Source: Chelydra serpentina
Lineage: Eukaryota; Chordata; Testudines; Chelydridae
Assembly: GCA_037349315.1 (NCBI GenBank)
Contig: JBAIAC010000054.1
Location: 1,240,001-1,304,000 of the forward strand
Length of the DNA: 64,000 nt
Direction of reading: 5' to 3'
The notes beneath the pieces are model-generated. The model was not told where the DNA came from and did no database searches. It saw only the letters and a list, made by a program, of their open reading frames with translations. The number at the start of each line of letters is the position of its first letter. Positions within the stretch are counted from its first letter, which is position 1. The translations under genes and the position numbers were made by a program. Shown here one piece after another: positions 34,338-45,455 of this stretch.

Positions 34338-35650
34338 CCCTGCTGCCAAGGCCTTTCCCTGCTGCCTCCTGTCTCCCAGAGCTCTTCCCTGCTGCCACGG
34401 CCTTTCCCTGCCACCTCCCCTCTCCCAGAGCTCTTCCCTGCTGCCAAGGCCTTTCCCTGCTGCCTCCCCTCTCCCAGAGCTCTTCCCTGCTGCCACGGCC
34501 TTTCCCTGCCGCCTCCCGTCTCCCAGAGCTTCCCTGCTGCCACGGCCTTTCCCTGCCGCCTCCCATCTCCCAGAGCTCTTCCCTGCTGCCAAGGCCTTTC
34601 CCTGCTGCCTCCCATCTCCCAGAGCTCTTCCCTGCTGCCACGGCCTTTCCCTGCCGCCTCCCGTCTCCCAGAGCTCTTCCCTGCTGCCACGGCCTTTCCC
34701 TGCCGCCTCCCGTCTCCCAGAGCTCTTCCCGAGTGCCACGGCCTTTCCCTGCCGCCTCCCCTCTCCCAGAGCTCTTCCCTGCTGCCACGGCCTTTCCCTG
34801 CCGCCTCCCATCTCCCAGAGCTCTTCCCTGCTGCCACGGCCTTTCCCTGCCACCTCCCCTCTCCCAGAGCTCTTCCCTGCTGCCACGGCCTTTCCCTGCT
34901 GCCTCCCATCTCCCAGAGCTCTTCCCTGCTGCCACGGCCTTTCCCTGCCGCCTCCCATCTCCCAGAGCTCTTCCCTGCTGCCACGGCCTTTCCCTGCCGC
35001 CTCCCGTCTCCCAGAGCTCTTCCCTACTGCCACGGCCTTTCCCTGCCGCCTCCCCTCTCCCAGAGCTCTTCCCTGCTGCCACGGCCTTTCCCTGTCGCCT
35101 CCCCTCTCCCAGAGCTCTTCCCTGCTGCCACGGCCTTTCCCTGCCGCCTCCCCTCTCCCACAGCTCTTCCCTGCTGCCACAGCCTTTCCCTGCTGCCTCC
35201 CGTCTCCCAGAGCTCTTCCCTGCTGCCACGGCCTTTCCCTGCCGCCTCCCGTCTCCCAGAGCTCTTCCCGAGTGCCACGGCCTTTCCCTGCCGCCTCCCC
35301 TCTCCCAGAGCTCTTCCCTGCTGCCACGGCCTTTCCCTGCCGCCTCCCATCTCCCAGAGCTCTTCCCTGCTGCCACGGCCTTTCCCTGCCACCTCCCCTC
35401 TCCCAGAGCTCTTCCCTGCTGCCACGGCCTTTCCCTGCTGCCTCCCATCTCCCAGAGCTCTTCCCTGCTGCCACGGCCTTTCCCTGCCGCCTCCCATCTC
35501 CCAGAGCTCTTCCCTGCTGCCACGGCCTTTCCCTGCCGCCTCCCGTCTCCCAGAGCTCTTCCCTACTGCCACGGCCTTTCCCTGCTGCCTCCTGTCTCCC
35601 AGAGCTTCCCTGCTGCCACGGCCTTTCCCTGCCACCTCCTCACTGCCAAA
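34338..35650. repeat. 49-bp minisatellite, about 27 units, with an 11-unit higher-order repeat
   Basis: The unit is 49 bp, of the form CCCTGCTGCCACGGCCTTTC, CCTGCCGCCTCCCGTCTCCC, AGAGCTCTT. A few units are 47 bp (AGAGCTTCCC near 34528 and 35601). Bases 34656-35046 and 35195-35585 are identical, offset by 539 bp, which is exactly 11 units. Because 49 leaves a remainder of 1 on division by 3 and the unit lacks stops, all six frames stay open. The long frames here (up to 531 codons) are artefacts. Confidence 0.95.
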
Positions 35651-36734
35651 GGTTTTTCCTGCTGCTGGAGCCTTTCCCTGTGGTGGGAAAAGACCCCACC
35701 AGCGGGACACTACGCTGATTAAAATAGCAGTGTAGGTGAGAGGCACCGCTTGGGAAAGCAGAGAGCTGGGTAGGGAAGATACTCTAAGGTTCTGATGTGT
35801 TTTTACTCTACTCACTGCAGCAGGGGCCTCCCCATCTACATCGCTCCTTCCTCCCATGCCAGGGGCGCGCAATGTACATACTCTACATGCTGTCGTAGGG
35901 AGCGTGCGTGTAGCTGTACCCGAGGAGTCACAGTGCAGGGCACAGCAGTGTTTGAAAGAAGCTGCACGGTACCAGTTTACACAAACCAGGCTGCTTCATG
36001 TTTCCATAAAGAATAACTTCAGGAACAAATGGCACTAGACAATGCTTAGCTGCTGTGCTTAATCGTGACACGGACTTGTCTACACTAGGACAGCTTTTCA
36101 AAATGCCCCCCACCCCCATTGCTAACACCATTTCACGTCTACTGGTATTAGCTAGTTTGGGAGACCTAGTGTGAACAGGGCCCTGGCGGGTGCTGCTGGT
36201 GTTGTAAGCACTGTATTGATCATAGCCAAATCTGTGTAAGCGATGATGGGAAATGTTTACAAAATTGCCCTTGCATAGTGGGGCCCCTAGTGTATATACA
36301 TTCCCTGGTGGAAGCTCATTAGCAGTGGGGCTCTTAAGAGATCCTTCTTTTGGTCTTGTGGCTGGTGATATGTTTGCAGACGTGCTGAGACTTTCAAAGT
36401 AAAACACTTCAAAGAAGACACAAGAAACCCAAGCAATGTCCTTTGGGAGGACTACAAAAGGGTGTTGGGGGGCTGTCTGCCTGCTGCTGTTTTTATAGCT
36501 GTATTAATGAAATTCAGCGTAGCGCAAAAATAGACTGGAAGGAAAAACATTCTTTTTTCATGAGGGTAAAAAGTCACCAGTTGCTTTGGTTGACAAAACT
36601 GTTCCATCTTTTCTAACTAATTATCCTGCTGAGTCTCTTCCCTGACTATTCACCTGTTTACAAACAATGTCCCTAGTTTATGGCCCATATTTACCTCCAT
36701 CTCACCACAACCTTGCGGACTCACTGTACTGATA
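35651..36734. other. Intergenic, possible short Harbinger-type MITE
   Basis: No gene is visible. GACTTGTCTACACTAGGACA at about 36072 and GACCTAGTGTGAACAGGG at about 36164 are roughly inverted and resemble the Harbinger-type ends elsewhere in this window, so a ~110-bp MITE may lie between them. Confidence 0.4.
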
Positions 36735-36811
36735 CCAATGCAGGTATGATGATATTACCTCTGTACATGGCACCAGTGAGACCATTACTAGGTACTGTGC
36801 CTGATTCTGGT
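36735..36811 (+). mobile_element. Old CR1 fragment, sense
   Basis: The text ATGATATTACCTCTGTACAT and GGCACCAGTGAGACCATTAC matches the conserved ALVRP region of CR1 RT in sense orientation. It meets an antisense CR1 at 36812. Confidence 0.65.
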
Positions 36812-38109
36812 GTCATCTGGACCCATGGACCTGTGCATGTTCAGCTTTTCTAAATAATCCTTAACCTGTTCTTTCACCACTGAAGCCTGCTCACCTTCTC
36901 CCCATACTGTGTTGCCCAGAGCAGCAGGCTGGGAACTCATCTTGTCTGTGAAGACTGAGGCAAAAAAAGCATTGAGTACTTTAGCTTTTTCCACATCCTC
37001 TGTCACTAGGTTGCCTCCCCCATTCAGTAAGGGTCTCACACTTTCCCTGACCTTCTTCTTGTTACTAACACAGCTGTAAAAACCCTTCTTATTACCCTTC
37101 ACATCCTTTGCTAGCTGCAATTCCAATTGTGCTTTGGCCTCTCTGATTACACCCCTGCATACTCGAGCAATATTTTTTTACTCCTCCTTAGTCATTTGTC
37201 CAAGTTTCCACTTCTTGTAAGCTTTTTGTGTTTAAGCTCACTGAAGCTTTCTCTGTTAAGCCAAGCTGTTTGCCTACTATATTTGCTATTCTTTCTGCAC
37301 ATTGGGATGATTTGTTCCTGTGCCCTCAATAAGGCTTCTTTAAAATACAGCCAGCTCTCCTGAACGCCTTTCCCCCTCATATTAGCCTCCCAGGGGATCC
37401 TGCCCATCAGTTCCCTGAGGGAGTCAAAGTCTGCTTTTCTGAAGTCCAGGGTCTGTATTCTGCTGCTCTCCTTTCTTCCTTTTGTCAGGGTCCTGAACTC
37501 TACCATCTCATGGTCACTGTTGCCCAGGTTGCCACCCACTTCTACTTCCCCTACCAATTGTTCCCTGTTTGTGAGCAGCAGGTCAAGAGGAGTACGGCTC
37601 CACCACTTGCACCAGGAAGTTGTCTCCAACACTCTCCAAAAAACTTCCTGGATAGTCAGTGCACTGATGTATTGCTCTCCCAGCAGATGTCAGAGTGATT
37701 GAGGTCCCCCATGAGAACCAGGGCCTGTGATCTGGAAACTTCTGTTAGTTGTCGGAGGAAAGCCTCATCCTCCTGGTCTGGTGGTCTATAGCAGATGCCC
37801 ACCACTACATCACCCTTGTTGCTCTCGCCTCTAAACTTAACCCAAAGACTTTCACCGGCTTGTCTCCAGATTCATACTGGAGCTCTGAGCAATCATACCG
37901 CTCTCTTACATACAATGCAACTCCTCCACCTTTTTTCCCCACCTGTCCTTCCTGAACAGTTTATACCCATTCATGACAGTGCTCCAGTAATGTGAGTTAC
38001 CCCATCAAGTCTCTATCATTCCAATCACATCATAGTTCCTTGATGTGCCAGGATGTCCAATTCTTCCTGCTTGTTTCCCAGGCTTCTTGCATTTGTGTAC
38101 AGGCACCTA
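36812..38109 (-). mobile_element. CR1 LINE antisense, RT N-terminal part and endonuclease (first piece)
   Basis: Antisense CR1 of the A/B/C subfamily, decayed. Open pieces on the - strand are 36788-37126 and 37192-37632 ([20 protein letters not shown], then [20 protein letters not shown]). It continues through the endonuclease to 38109, where a MITE is inserted. Confidence 0.88.
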
Positions 38110-38407
38110 AGGCTATGTCTTCACTACCCGCCGGATCGGCGGGTAGCAATCGATCTATCGGGGATCGATTTTTCGCGTCTCATTAAGACGCGCTTAATCG
38201 ATCCCCGATCGCGCTCCCCGTCGGCGCCGAAAAACCACGTCATCGACCGGCGCAAGCGGAGTCGACGGGGGAGCTGCAGTGATCGACGCGCCGCCGTCTT
38301 CATGGTCAGGTAAGCCGATTACGATACGCCGATTTCAGCTACGTTATTCACGTAGCTGAATCTGCGTATCGTAGATCGACCCCCCTCCCCTAGTGTAGCC
38401 CAGGGCT
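38110..38407. mobile_element. CpG-rich Harbinger-type MITE with two long hairpins
   Basis: The ends AGGCTATGTCTTCACTAC and the right-hand AGTGTAGCCCAGGGCTTA are imperfectly inverted and resemble the Harbinger-type motif. The copy is full of CG dinucleotides, unusual for old vertebrate DNA. Two large hairpins are visible: one at about 38157-38209 (TCGCGTCT pairing with AGACGCG inside GGGGATCGATT/AATCGATCCCC), and one at 38320-38373 (TACGATACGC with GCGTATCGTA, and TTCAGCTACG with CGTAGCTGAA). Confidence 0.82.
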
Positions 38408-38700
38408 TAGATAACTAGCCGATTGCCCTATTTTCTCAGTATGAATCAGGAGGCCTCCCCTGTTGTACCCTCGTCCTTGTGTTTCCTCCTGGTATCCCAC
38501 TTCCCCACTTACCTCAGGGCTTAGGTCTCCATCCCCCTAGTAAACCTAGTTTAAAGTCCTCCTCACTAGGTTAGCCAGCCTGCCTGCGAAGATGCTCTTC
38601 CCTCTCTTTGTTAGGTGGATCCCATCTCTTCCTAGATCTCATCACTTCCTCTTCTTCTGCAGCATGTGGGTCCAGGTCACTTGCCAGGATTATCTGAGTA
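38408..38700 (-). mobile_element. CR1 LINE antisense, second piece (ORF1-ORF2 spacer)
   Basis: The sequence continues the CR1 interrupted at 38109. It includes the TTAGCCAGCCTGCCTGCGAA segment, which corresponds to the end of ORF1 (LANLV region) seen in sense at 47620-47650. Confidence 0.8.
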
Positions 38701-39225
38701 TATCTCATTTAACCATTTCCCTGCCATTGGTTCACTTTGGTCCTTCCTGTTCTCTGCCTGTGGCACAGGATAGTCTATTTTCCTGTGGGCTGCGATACTT
38801 TGGTTTAATTGTGGTTGTTGGAACTAATGTGCAAGTGCTGGGTGGTGTTGGTGGCCTGTAATCTACAGGAGGCCAGACTATATGATTGTAATAGTCCCCC
38901 CCTGGTTTTAAAATATATGAATCTCATTTCTTAGTCCTGTAGACTGTCAACCTCAGAGATACTGCAGCTTGGAAGTGAAGTGCTGGAGAGTATTACACAT
39001 GAGGTTGCAGAAATGTGCCTACCTTATTCCTGTTCTGTTATTCTTGCTATTGTGTGTCTCATGTATGGCAAAAGCCTACAACAAGAAACAGGCCAGTGTC
39101 TCTCACACAGCCTTGAAAACCTGAGAACTCTGCGCCCTGTCTTCACATGGCTTGGAAAGTGAAGGGGGCTCTGGGCCTTCTTAATCCTTTTGTTAGAGAA
39201 ATGGTTGTTTTTATAAAAATATATA
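38701..39225. other. Intergenic, with an old sense CR1 tail
   Basis: Bases about 38845-38925 (GGTGGCCTGTAATCTACAGG, AGGCCAGACTATATGATTGT) match an old sense CR1 3' end and may be the right-hand part of the CR1 seen at 36735-36811. Nothing else is recognised. Confidence 0.5.
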
Positions 39226-39435
39226 CAGGCGAGTCTCATCTTACGCTGGGGTTACGTTCCGCAGTCTGTGCGTAAAGCGAAAACCGCATAGAGTCAAACG
39301 CTCATTGAGTTGAATGGCAGGCGGAATCACCCGCACTACAGATACAGTTTTTAAATTGTTATTTTTCTCTTTTTTTGCCAACTGCACAAAGCTGAATTCG
39401 CACATGTTAAATGCGTGTAAGATGCGATGCACCTG
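39226..39435. mobile_element. Tigger/mariner-type nonautonomous element
   Basis: The ends CAGGCGAGTCTCATCTTACG and CGTGTAAGATGCGATGCACC are inverted repeats of one another with some changes, and the left neighbour is TA. The 210-bp inside has no transposase. The ends resemble the pogo/Tigger group. Confidence 0.72.
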
Positions 39436-39550
39436 TTCATGTGTAACAGCACCTTGGGGCTAGTGCCAAGACAGCAATTGCAGTTGCAATTGTAAAATGA
39501 ATGCCAGACATCTGCAACCTCTTCAAATGGTAATAGATGCTACTAGGACC

Positions 39551-39906
39551 CATAGGCGCCGACTTCGTGGGTGCTCCGGGGCTGGAGCACCCACGGGGGA
39601 AAATTGGTGGGTGCTCCGCACCCACCGGCAACTCCCCGCCCGCCCCGGACCCGCGGCAAACTCACCGGAGCACTGGGAGACGTTGCGGGGCCCCGCCCCT
39701 GACGCTGGGCAATGTTGCGTCGGGGGCGGGGCCCTGCAACGTCACCTGGCATCGGGGGCGGGGCCCCGCAACGTCACCCGGCGTCGGGGGCGGGGCCTAG
39801 CGTCGGGGGCGGGGCCCCACGACGTCACCCGGCGTCGGGGGCAGCGCCCACGCCCCCGACGCCGGACGTCAGCACCCACCGACGTAACAGGAAGTTGGCA
39901 GCTGTG
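39551..39906. mobile_element. hAT-type MITE (CATAGGCGCC family) with GC-rich tandem repeats
   Basis: CATAGGCGCCGACTTC at the left is inverted at the right as GAAGTTGGCAGCTGTG, and CTAGGACC flanks both sides (39543-39550 and 39907-39914). The inside contains the inverted GTGGGTGCTC/GAGCACCCAC pair and four to six units of a GGCGTCGGGGGCGGGGCC repeat. The same family is at 44361-44762. Confidence 0.9.
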
Positions 39907-39914
39907 CTAGGACC

Positions 39915-40681
39915 AGCACCATTTGATTTGGGCTTTTCTTATCAACGTAAAGCACAGGGTAGCGTGGCCCAAACTGTTGCTGAGGTTCAGGACCATGGTC
40001 TGGTTTATGGGCTCGGATGGAAACAAAGTGACTTTGCAAGGAAACCGCAGACTTGGCTGCTCTGCATTGGGTGTTTGGATTCATTTGAGCAAGGGTATAA
40101 ACTTCATGTGGATAACCACCCCCACCCCCGAAAGGTATAAACCCAGACTACCTGATTCCTTCCAGCTGAATTCTCAACCCATCTGCCCTGCTTCTTTTGG
40201 GAAACCTGAGGGCAGTTCTCTTTTTTCCTTGCTCTGTTCCAGTACATCATGGAAAATGCATCTATTTAGAGCTGTAATAACAGGGACACTTGTTAGGTTG
40301 TTATGATGTTTTCTGTGAAGCACTTTATTTTGCAGACAGCCCCGCTAAGTACCTTGTCTCATCCAATTTTCTCCTCTTTCAAAGCAAATCAGCAGCAATT
40401 CAGAGTTCCATTATGTGTAATGGGCATGTGTGCAAAGAGCATTAAAGAGAGGATCGTTTCAGAAACTGTTTCCTGGCATTTGCAGCAGTGCACACAAAGG
40501 GGTCCCCCTACAAATAGGCAGATCAAATGTGAATGACATATCAGGGTCATCAACCAGCCCCTGCTGTGTGGAACTGTTAGGCTGGAAATCTGATGGATTC
40601 TCAGAAAAGCATTAAGCAAGACAAGAGCTGGGACATAGTCGGGAACATTGCATTGAGTTCAGACAGAGTGCCTTCAAATCA
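39915..40681. other. Intergenic, nothing recognised
   Basis: No gene or repeat is identifiable. The longest frame (127 codons from 39923) has no features. Confidence 0.5.
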
Positions 40682-40689
40682 TCTGCACC

Positions 40690-40899
40690 AAGGGCCGGCA
40701 CTACCACTAGGCGACCCTGAGTGGTAGCCTAGGGCACCAGGATTCGGGGGGCGGCATTTATTACCTTCTTCAGCTGCTGGGGTCCTTGGCAGCATTTCGG
40801 CGGCAGCTTCTTCAGCCGCCGGGGTCCTCGGGGGCATTTTGGTGGCAGTTTCTCCCAGAGGCGCCGCCTAGGGTGGCAAAGAAGCTGGCGCCACTACTG
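40690..40899. mobile_element. hAT-like MITE with 8-bp target duplication
   Basis: TCTGCACC repeats at 40682-40689 and 40900-40907. The ends (AAGGGCCGGCACTACC and CTGGCGCCACTACTG) are weakly inverted. The inside has the CTTCAGC/GCTGGGGTCC type repeats typical of GC-rich turtle MITEs. Confidence 0.8.
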
Positions 40900-41352
40900 T
40901 CTGCACCATGGATTGCTTACAAATGGCAGGGATGGAAACACTTGCGTGCGGTAGCTTGGATCCATTTGCTGGCACACTAGGCAGTGCGAGTTCTGCTTAC
41001 TGGTGGCATGATGGGACTCAGGATATAGCTTGCTCTGGGCAGGCTGGCATGTTATGATATGCCCATGCTCTTCTCTGAACTTTATCCAATTTGTCCACAT
41101 CTTTCCTGAAATGTGGTGCCCATATCTGGACACAATACTCCAGTTGAGACCTAATCAGTGTGGAAGAATTACTTCTTATGTCTTGCTTACAACACTCCTG
41201 CTAATGATGTTTGCTTTTTTTGCAACAATGTTGGCTCATATTTAGCTTGTGATCCACTATGACCCCCAGTTCCCTTTCCGCACTACTCCTTCTTAGGCAG
41301 TCATTTCCCATTTTGTATGTGTGCAACTGATTGTTCCTTCCTAAATGGAGTA

Positions 41353-42412
41353 CAGTCGGGCCTCGATTTACATGGTGGTTATGTTCTTAAAAAAACACTG
41401 TGTAAATAGAAATAGCGTAAAAAGGTACCATGGGGCTATGGGAAATAAGGGTTTAGGTTCCAGGCTCACAAGATGATCTCCCTAATTTATCCAATACAGG
41501 TTTTATTTAAAAAATTGAATGAAATTTAAACTTGCTACTAACCTTTACTGACATTGAGGATGAACTTGATATGATGATAACGCTGATTTTGTTGAAGTCA
41601 GAAGTCCGAGGGTTCATCTGGGGTGTCTGGGGAGGCCAGGGAGAGTGGAGTAGTGGCATAGCCAGGATGGGACCTGAGTGGCTGGACAATGATGGGGGAG
41701 GGAAGGGGAGCCTCCTCCCCTCACCCACTCCAGCCGGCCTTGCAGGGGGCAATGGATACTCTGGCCAGGGCCCTCCCACCCCAGGTGCGCACCCAGGGAA
41801 CAGGGTCGGGGCGCGGGGGCTTGCCCAGCTCTGCTCGCCCGGCGTTCCAGATGGAGAGCGGGGTGGAGGGCTCACCCTGCTCCACCTGGTGCTCCTGCCG
41901 TGGAGTGGGATGGGGGGGCTTGCCCTTGCTCCACCAACCCGGCGTTCCAGCCGGAGAGCGGGGTCGGGGCATGGGGGCTTACCCCGCTCCACCCGGCGCT
42001 CCTGCTGGGAAGCGGGGGCTTACTTTTGTAAATTGCACTTTCACAACAAAGAGATTGCACTATAGTACTTATATGAGGGGAACTGAAAAATACTATTTCT
42101 TTTATCATTTTTACAGTGCAAATATTTGTAATAAAAAATAACATACACTGATGTCAATTACAGCACAGAATACAATATATATAAAAATGTAGAAAAACAT
42201 CCAAAATAGTTAATAAATTTCAATTGGTATTCTATTGTTTAACAGTGCGATTAAAACTGCGATTAATCATAATTCAATTTTTTAATCACAATTAATTTTT
42301 TTAGTTAATTGTGTGAGTTAACTGCGATTAATTGACCGCCCCAGTCACAATAATTGACCATGCATAACTGAAACCATGCAAAAAAAATACCGTGTAAATT
42401 GAGGCTTGACTG
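41353..42412. mobile_element. Tigger/pogo-like nonautonomous element with internal insertion
   Basis: CAGTCGGGCCTCGATTTACA at the left end is inverted as TGTAAATTGAGGCTTGACTG at the right, and TA flanks both sides (41351-41352, 42413-42414). A TA target duplication and CAGTC ends fit the Tc1/mariner superfamily. The middle (about 41650-42025) is GC-rich with repeated CGGCGTTCCAG-type units, and a hAT end lies at 42027-42343. No transposase frame is visible. Confidence 0.82.
42027..42343 (+). mobile_element. hAT transposon 3' end fragment
   Basis: The text AGAAAAACATCCAAAATAGT, CAATTGGTATTCTATTGTTT and GAGTTAACTGCGATTAATTG matches the right arm of the hAT element at 59550-61180. The terminal CAGCCCT is altered to ACCGCCCC here. 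Confidence 0.8.
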
Positions 42413-44077
42413 TATTTTGCATTTGTCCTTATTGAATTTCATCCTATTTACTTCAAACCTTTTCTCCAGTTTGTCCAGATCATTTTGAATTTTAATTCTA
42501 TCCTCCAAAGCTCTTGATACCCTCCCAGCTTGGTATCATTCGCAAACTTTATAAGTGTACTGTTTATACCAGTATCTAAAGCATTGATGAAGATATTGAA
42601 CAGAACTGATCACTAGGAGACCCCACTCGTTATGCTCTTCTAGCATGACTGTGAACCATTGATAACTACTCTCTGGGAATGGTTTTCTAACCAGTTTTCC
42701 ACCCACCTTATAGTAGCTCAATCTAGGTTGCATTTCTGTAGTTTGTTTATTAGAAGGTCATGCAAGACAGTATCAAAAGCTTTACTAAAGTCAAGATATA
42801 CCACATCTACCATTTCCCCCCTATCCAAAAGGCTTGTTACTTTGTCAATGAAAGCCATCAGGTTGGTTTGACACAATTTGTTCTTGACAAATCCATGCTG
42901 ATTGTTACTTATCACCTTATTATTTTCTACATGTTTGCAAATTGATTGCTTAAGTATTTGCTCCATTATCTTTCTGGGTACAGAAGTAAAGCTGATTGGT
43001 CTTTAATTCCCCGGGTTGTTCTTATTTCCCTTTTTATAGATTGGCATTATATTTGCTTTTCTCCAGTATTCTGGAATCTCTCCTGTCTTCCGTGACTTTT
43101 CAAAGATCATCACTGATGGCTCATCTATCTCTTCAGTCAGCTTCTGGAGTATTCTAGGATGCATTTAATCAGGCCCTGATGACTTGAAGACATCTAATTT
43201 GTCTAAGTAATTTTTAACTTGTTCTTTCCCTATTTTAGCCTCTGAAATTACCTCGTTTTCACTGTCATTCACTATGTTAGACATCCAATCACCAACAACC
43301 TTCTTGGTGAAAACCGAAACAAAGAAATCATTAAGCACCTCTGCTATTTCCACATTTTCTGTTTTTGTCCCTCCCCCCGCCCATTGAGTAATGGGCCTAC
43401 CTTGTCCTTGGTCTTCCTCTTGCTTCTAATGTATTTGTAGAATGTTTTCTTGTTACCCTTTATGTCTCTAGCTAGTCTGATCTCGTTTTATGCCTTGGCC
43501 TTTCTAATTTTGCCCCTAATTGTGTTATTTGTTTATATTCATGCTTTGTAATTTGACCTAGTTTCCACTTTTTGTAGGATCTTTTTTTGATTTTTGGATA
43601 ATTGAAAATCTGGTTAAGCCAGGTTGGTCTCTTGCCATTCTTCCTATCTTTCCTATGCAGTGGGATAGTTTTCTCTTGTGCCCTTAATAATGACTCTTTG
43701 AAAAACTGCCAACTGTCATCAATTGTTTTTCCCTTTAGACTTGCTTTCTTTGGGATCTTACCTACCAACTCCCTGAGTTTTCTAAAGTCTGCCTTCTTGA
43801 AATCCATTGTCTTTATGTTGCTGTTTTCCCTCCTACCATTCCTTAGAATCATGAACTCTACCATTTCATGATCACTTTCACCCAAGCTGCCTTCCACTTT
43901 CAAATTCTCAACCAGTTCCTTCCTATTTGTCAAAATCAAATCTAGAACAGCCTCCCCGCTAGTAGCTTTCTCTACCATTGGAAATAAAAACTTGTCTCCA
44001 ATACATTTCAAGAACTTGTTGGATAATCTGTGCCCTGCTGTGTTATTTTTCCAACAGATGTCTGGGTAGTTGAAGTC

Positions 44078-44261
44078 ATAGAATCATAGAATATCAGGGT
44101 TGGAAAGGACCTTAGGAGGTCATCTAGTCCAACCCCCTGTTCGAAGCAGGACCAGTCCCCAATTTTTGCCCCAGATCCCCAAATGGCCCCCTCAAGGATT
44201 GAACTCACAACCCTGGGTTTAGCAGGCCAATGCTCAAACCACTGAGCTATCCCTCCCCCCC
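44078..44261 (-). mobile_element. Tortoise SINE in the antisense CR1
   Basis: A full SINE with CR1-like tail at left and tRNA-like head at right. AAGTC is duplicated at 44073-44077 and 44262-44266, and the CR1 sequence reads through when the SINE is left out. Confidence 0.93.
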
Positions 44262-44360
44262 AAGTCCCCCATCGCCACCAAATCCTGTGCTTTGGATGAT
44301 TTTGTTAGTTGTTTAAAAAAGCCTCATCCACCTCTTCTTCTTGGTTAGGTGGTCTGTAGT

Positions 44361-44762
44361 CATAGGCACCGACTTCCCCTCTGCCCGGTGAGTGCTTGAC
44401 CCCCACACCTCTTCCCGCCCCCATTCCACCCCTTCCCCTATGTCCCCGCCCCTTCCTACCTCATTCCACCCCATTCCCCGTCCCGGCCCTGCCTCTTCTC
44501 TGCCTCCTCCCCTGAGCGTGCTGCATCCCTGCTCCTCCACCTCCCTCCCGGAAAGTCCTAAGTGCCGCCAAAGAGCTGTTAGGTAGCGGCGGAGGCGGGA
44601 AGCGCTGGGAAGGAGGGGGAGGAGCAAGGACACAGCGTGCTTGGGGGGGGGGGAGAAGGAGGCGAGGAGGGGGGAGCTTGGCTGCTGGTGGGTGCGGAGC
44701 ACCCCCTAATTTTTCCCTGTGGGTGCTCCAGCCCTGGAGCACCCACAGAGTTGGCACCTATG
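44361..44762. mobile_element. hAT-type MITE (CATAGGCACC family)
   Basis: CATAGGCACCGACT and AGTTGGCACCTATG are inverted ends and TCTGTAGT is duplicated perfectly (44353-44360, 44763-44770). The inside is pyrimidine/purine-rich, has an 11-G run at 44642 and carries the GTGGGTGCTC/GAGCACCCAC pair of the family. Confidence 0.94.
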
Positions 44763-45455
44763 TCTGTAGTAGACCCCGTACCATGACATCATCCTTGTTT
44801 TTTATCCTTACCCAGAGATTTGCAACATGTCTGTCTCCTATTTCCATCTCAACCTCAGTCCAAGTGTATACATTTTGAATATAGAAGGCAACACCTCCTC
44901 CCTTTTTACCCTGCCTGTCCTTCCTGAGCAAGCTGTACCCTTCTATACCAATATTCCAGTCATGCATATTATCCCACCAAGTCTGCCAACTATGTCATAG
45001 TTGTGTTTATTTACTAGCATTTCAAGTTCTTCCTGCTTATTCCCCATACTTCTCGCATTAGTATACAGACATATAAGATACTGATTTGATTCCCCACCCC
45101 ACCCAGTTCTGTCTTGTCTCTCCTTTATCCCCGCTATAACAGCTGTGGAAGAAAACAAGCCTTACTGTGTGGTTTTTTTAGCGACAAGTCAGAGAAACTT
45201 TATTGCTCCAGCCCATGCTCCCCCCAAATTTCGACCCTTCTCCCAGGTCTCCATGTTTTTGATTTACCTGTGGGCTTCAATCACCTGCCCCCTCTGAACC
45301 TAGTTTAAAGCCCTCCTCACTAGATTAGCCAGTCTGTATCCAAATATGCTCTTCCCCTTCCTCGATAGGTGGACTCCATCTTTGTTTAGCAGTCCTTCTT
45401 CCTGGAACAGCATCTTGTGGTTAAGGATGCCGAAGCCCTCCTGGCGACACCATCT

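Noticed and set aside
34135..35872. Long open frames of 231-531 codons on both strands
   Set aside because: They are translations of the 49-bp minisatellite, which has no stops and shifts frame by one base per unit.
41532..42065. 177-codon frame and its partners
   Set aside because: They lie in the GC-rich interior of a Tigger-like element with repeated units.
4994..44261. tRNA-like segments on the - strand
   Set aside because: They are the heads of tortoise SINEs with CR1 tails and do not keep a tRNA cloverleaf.
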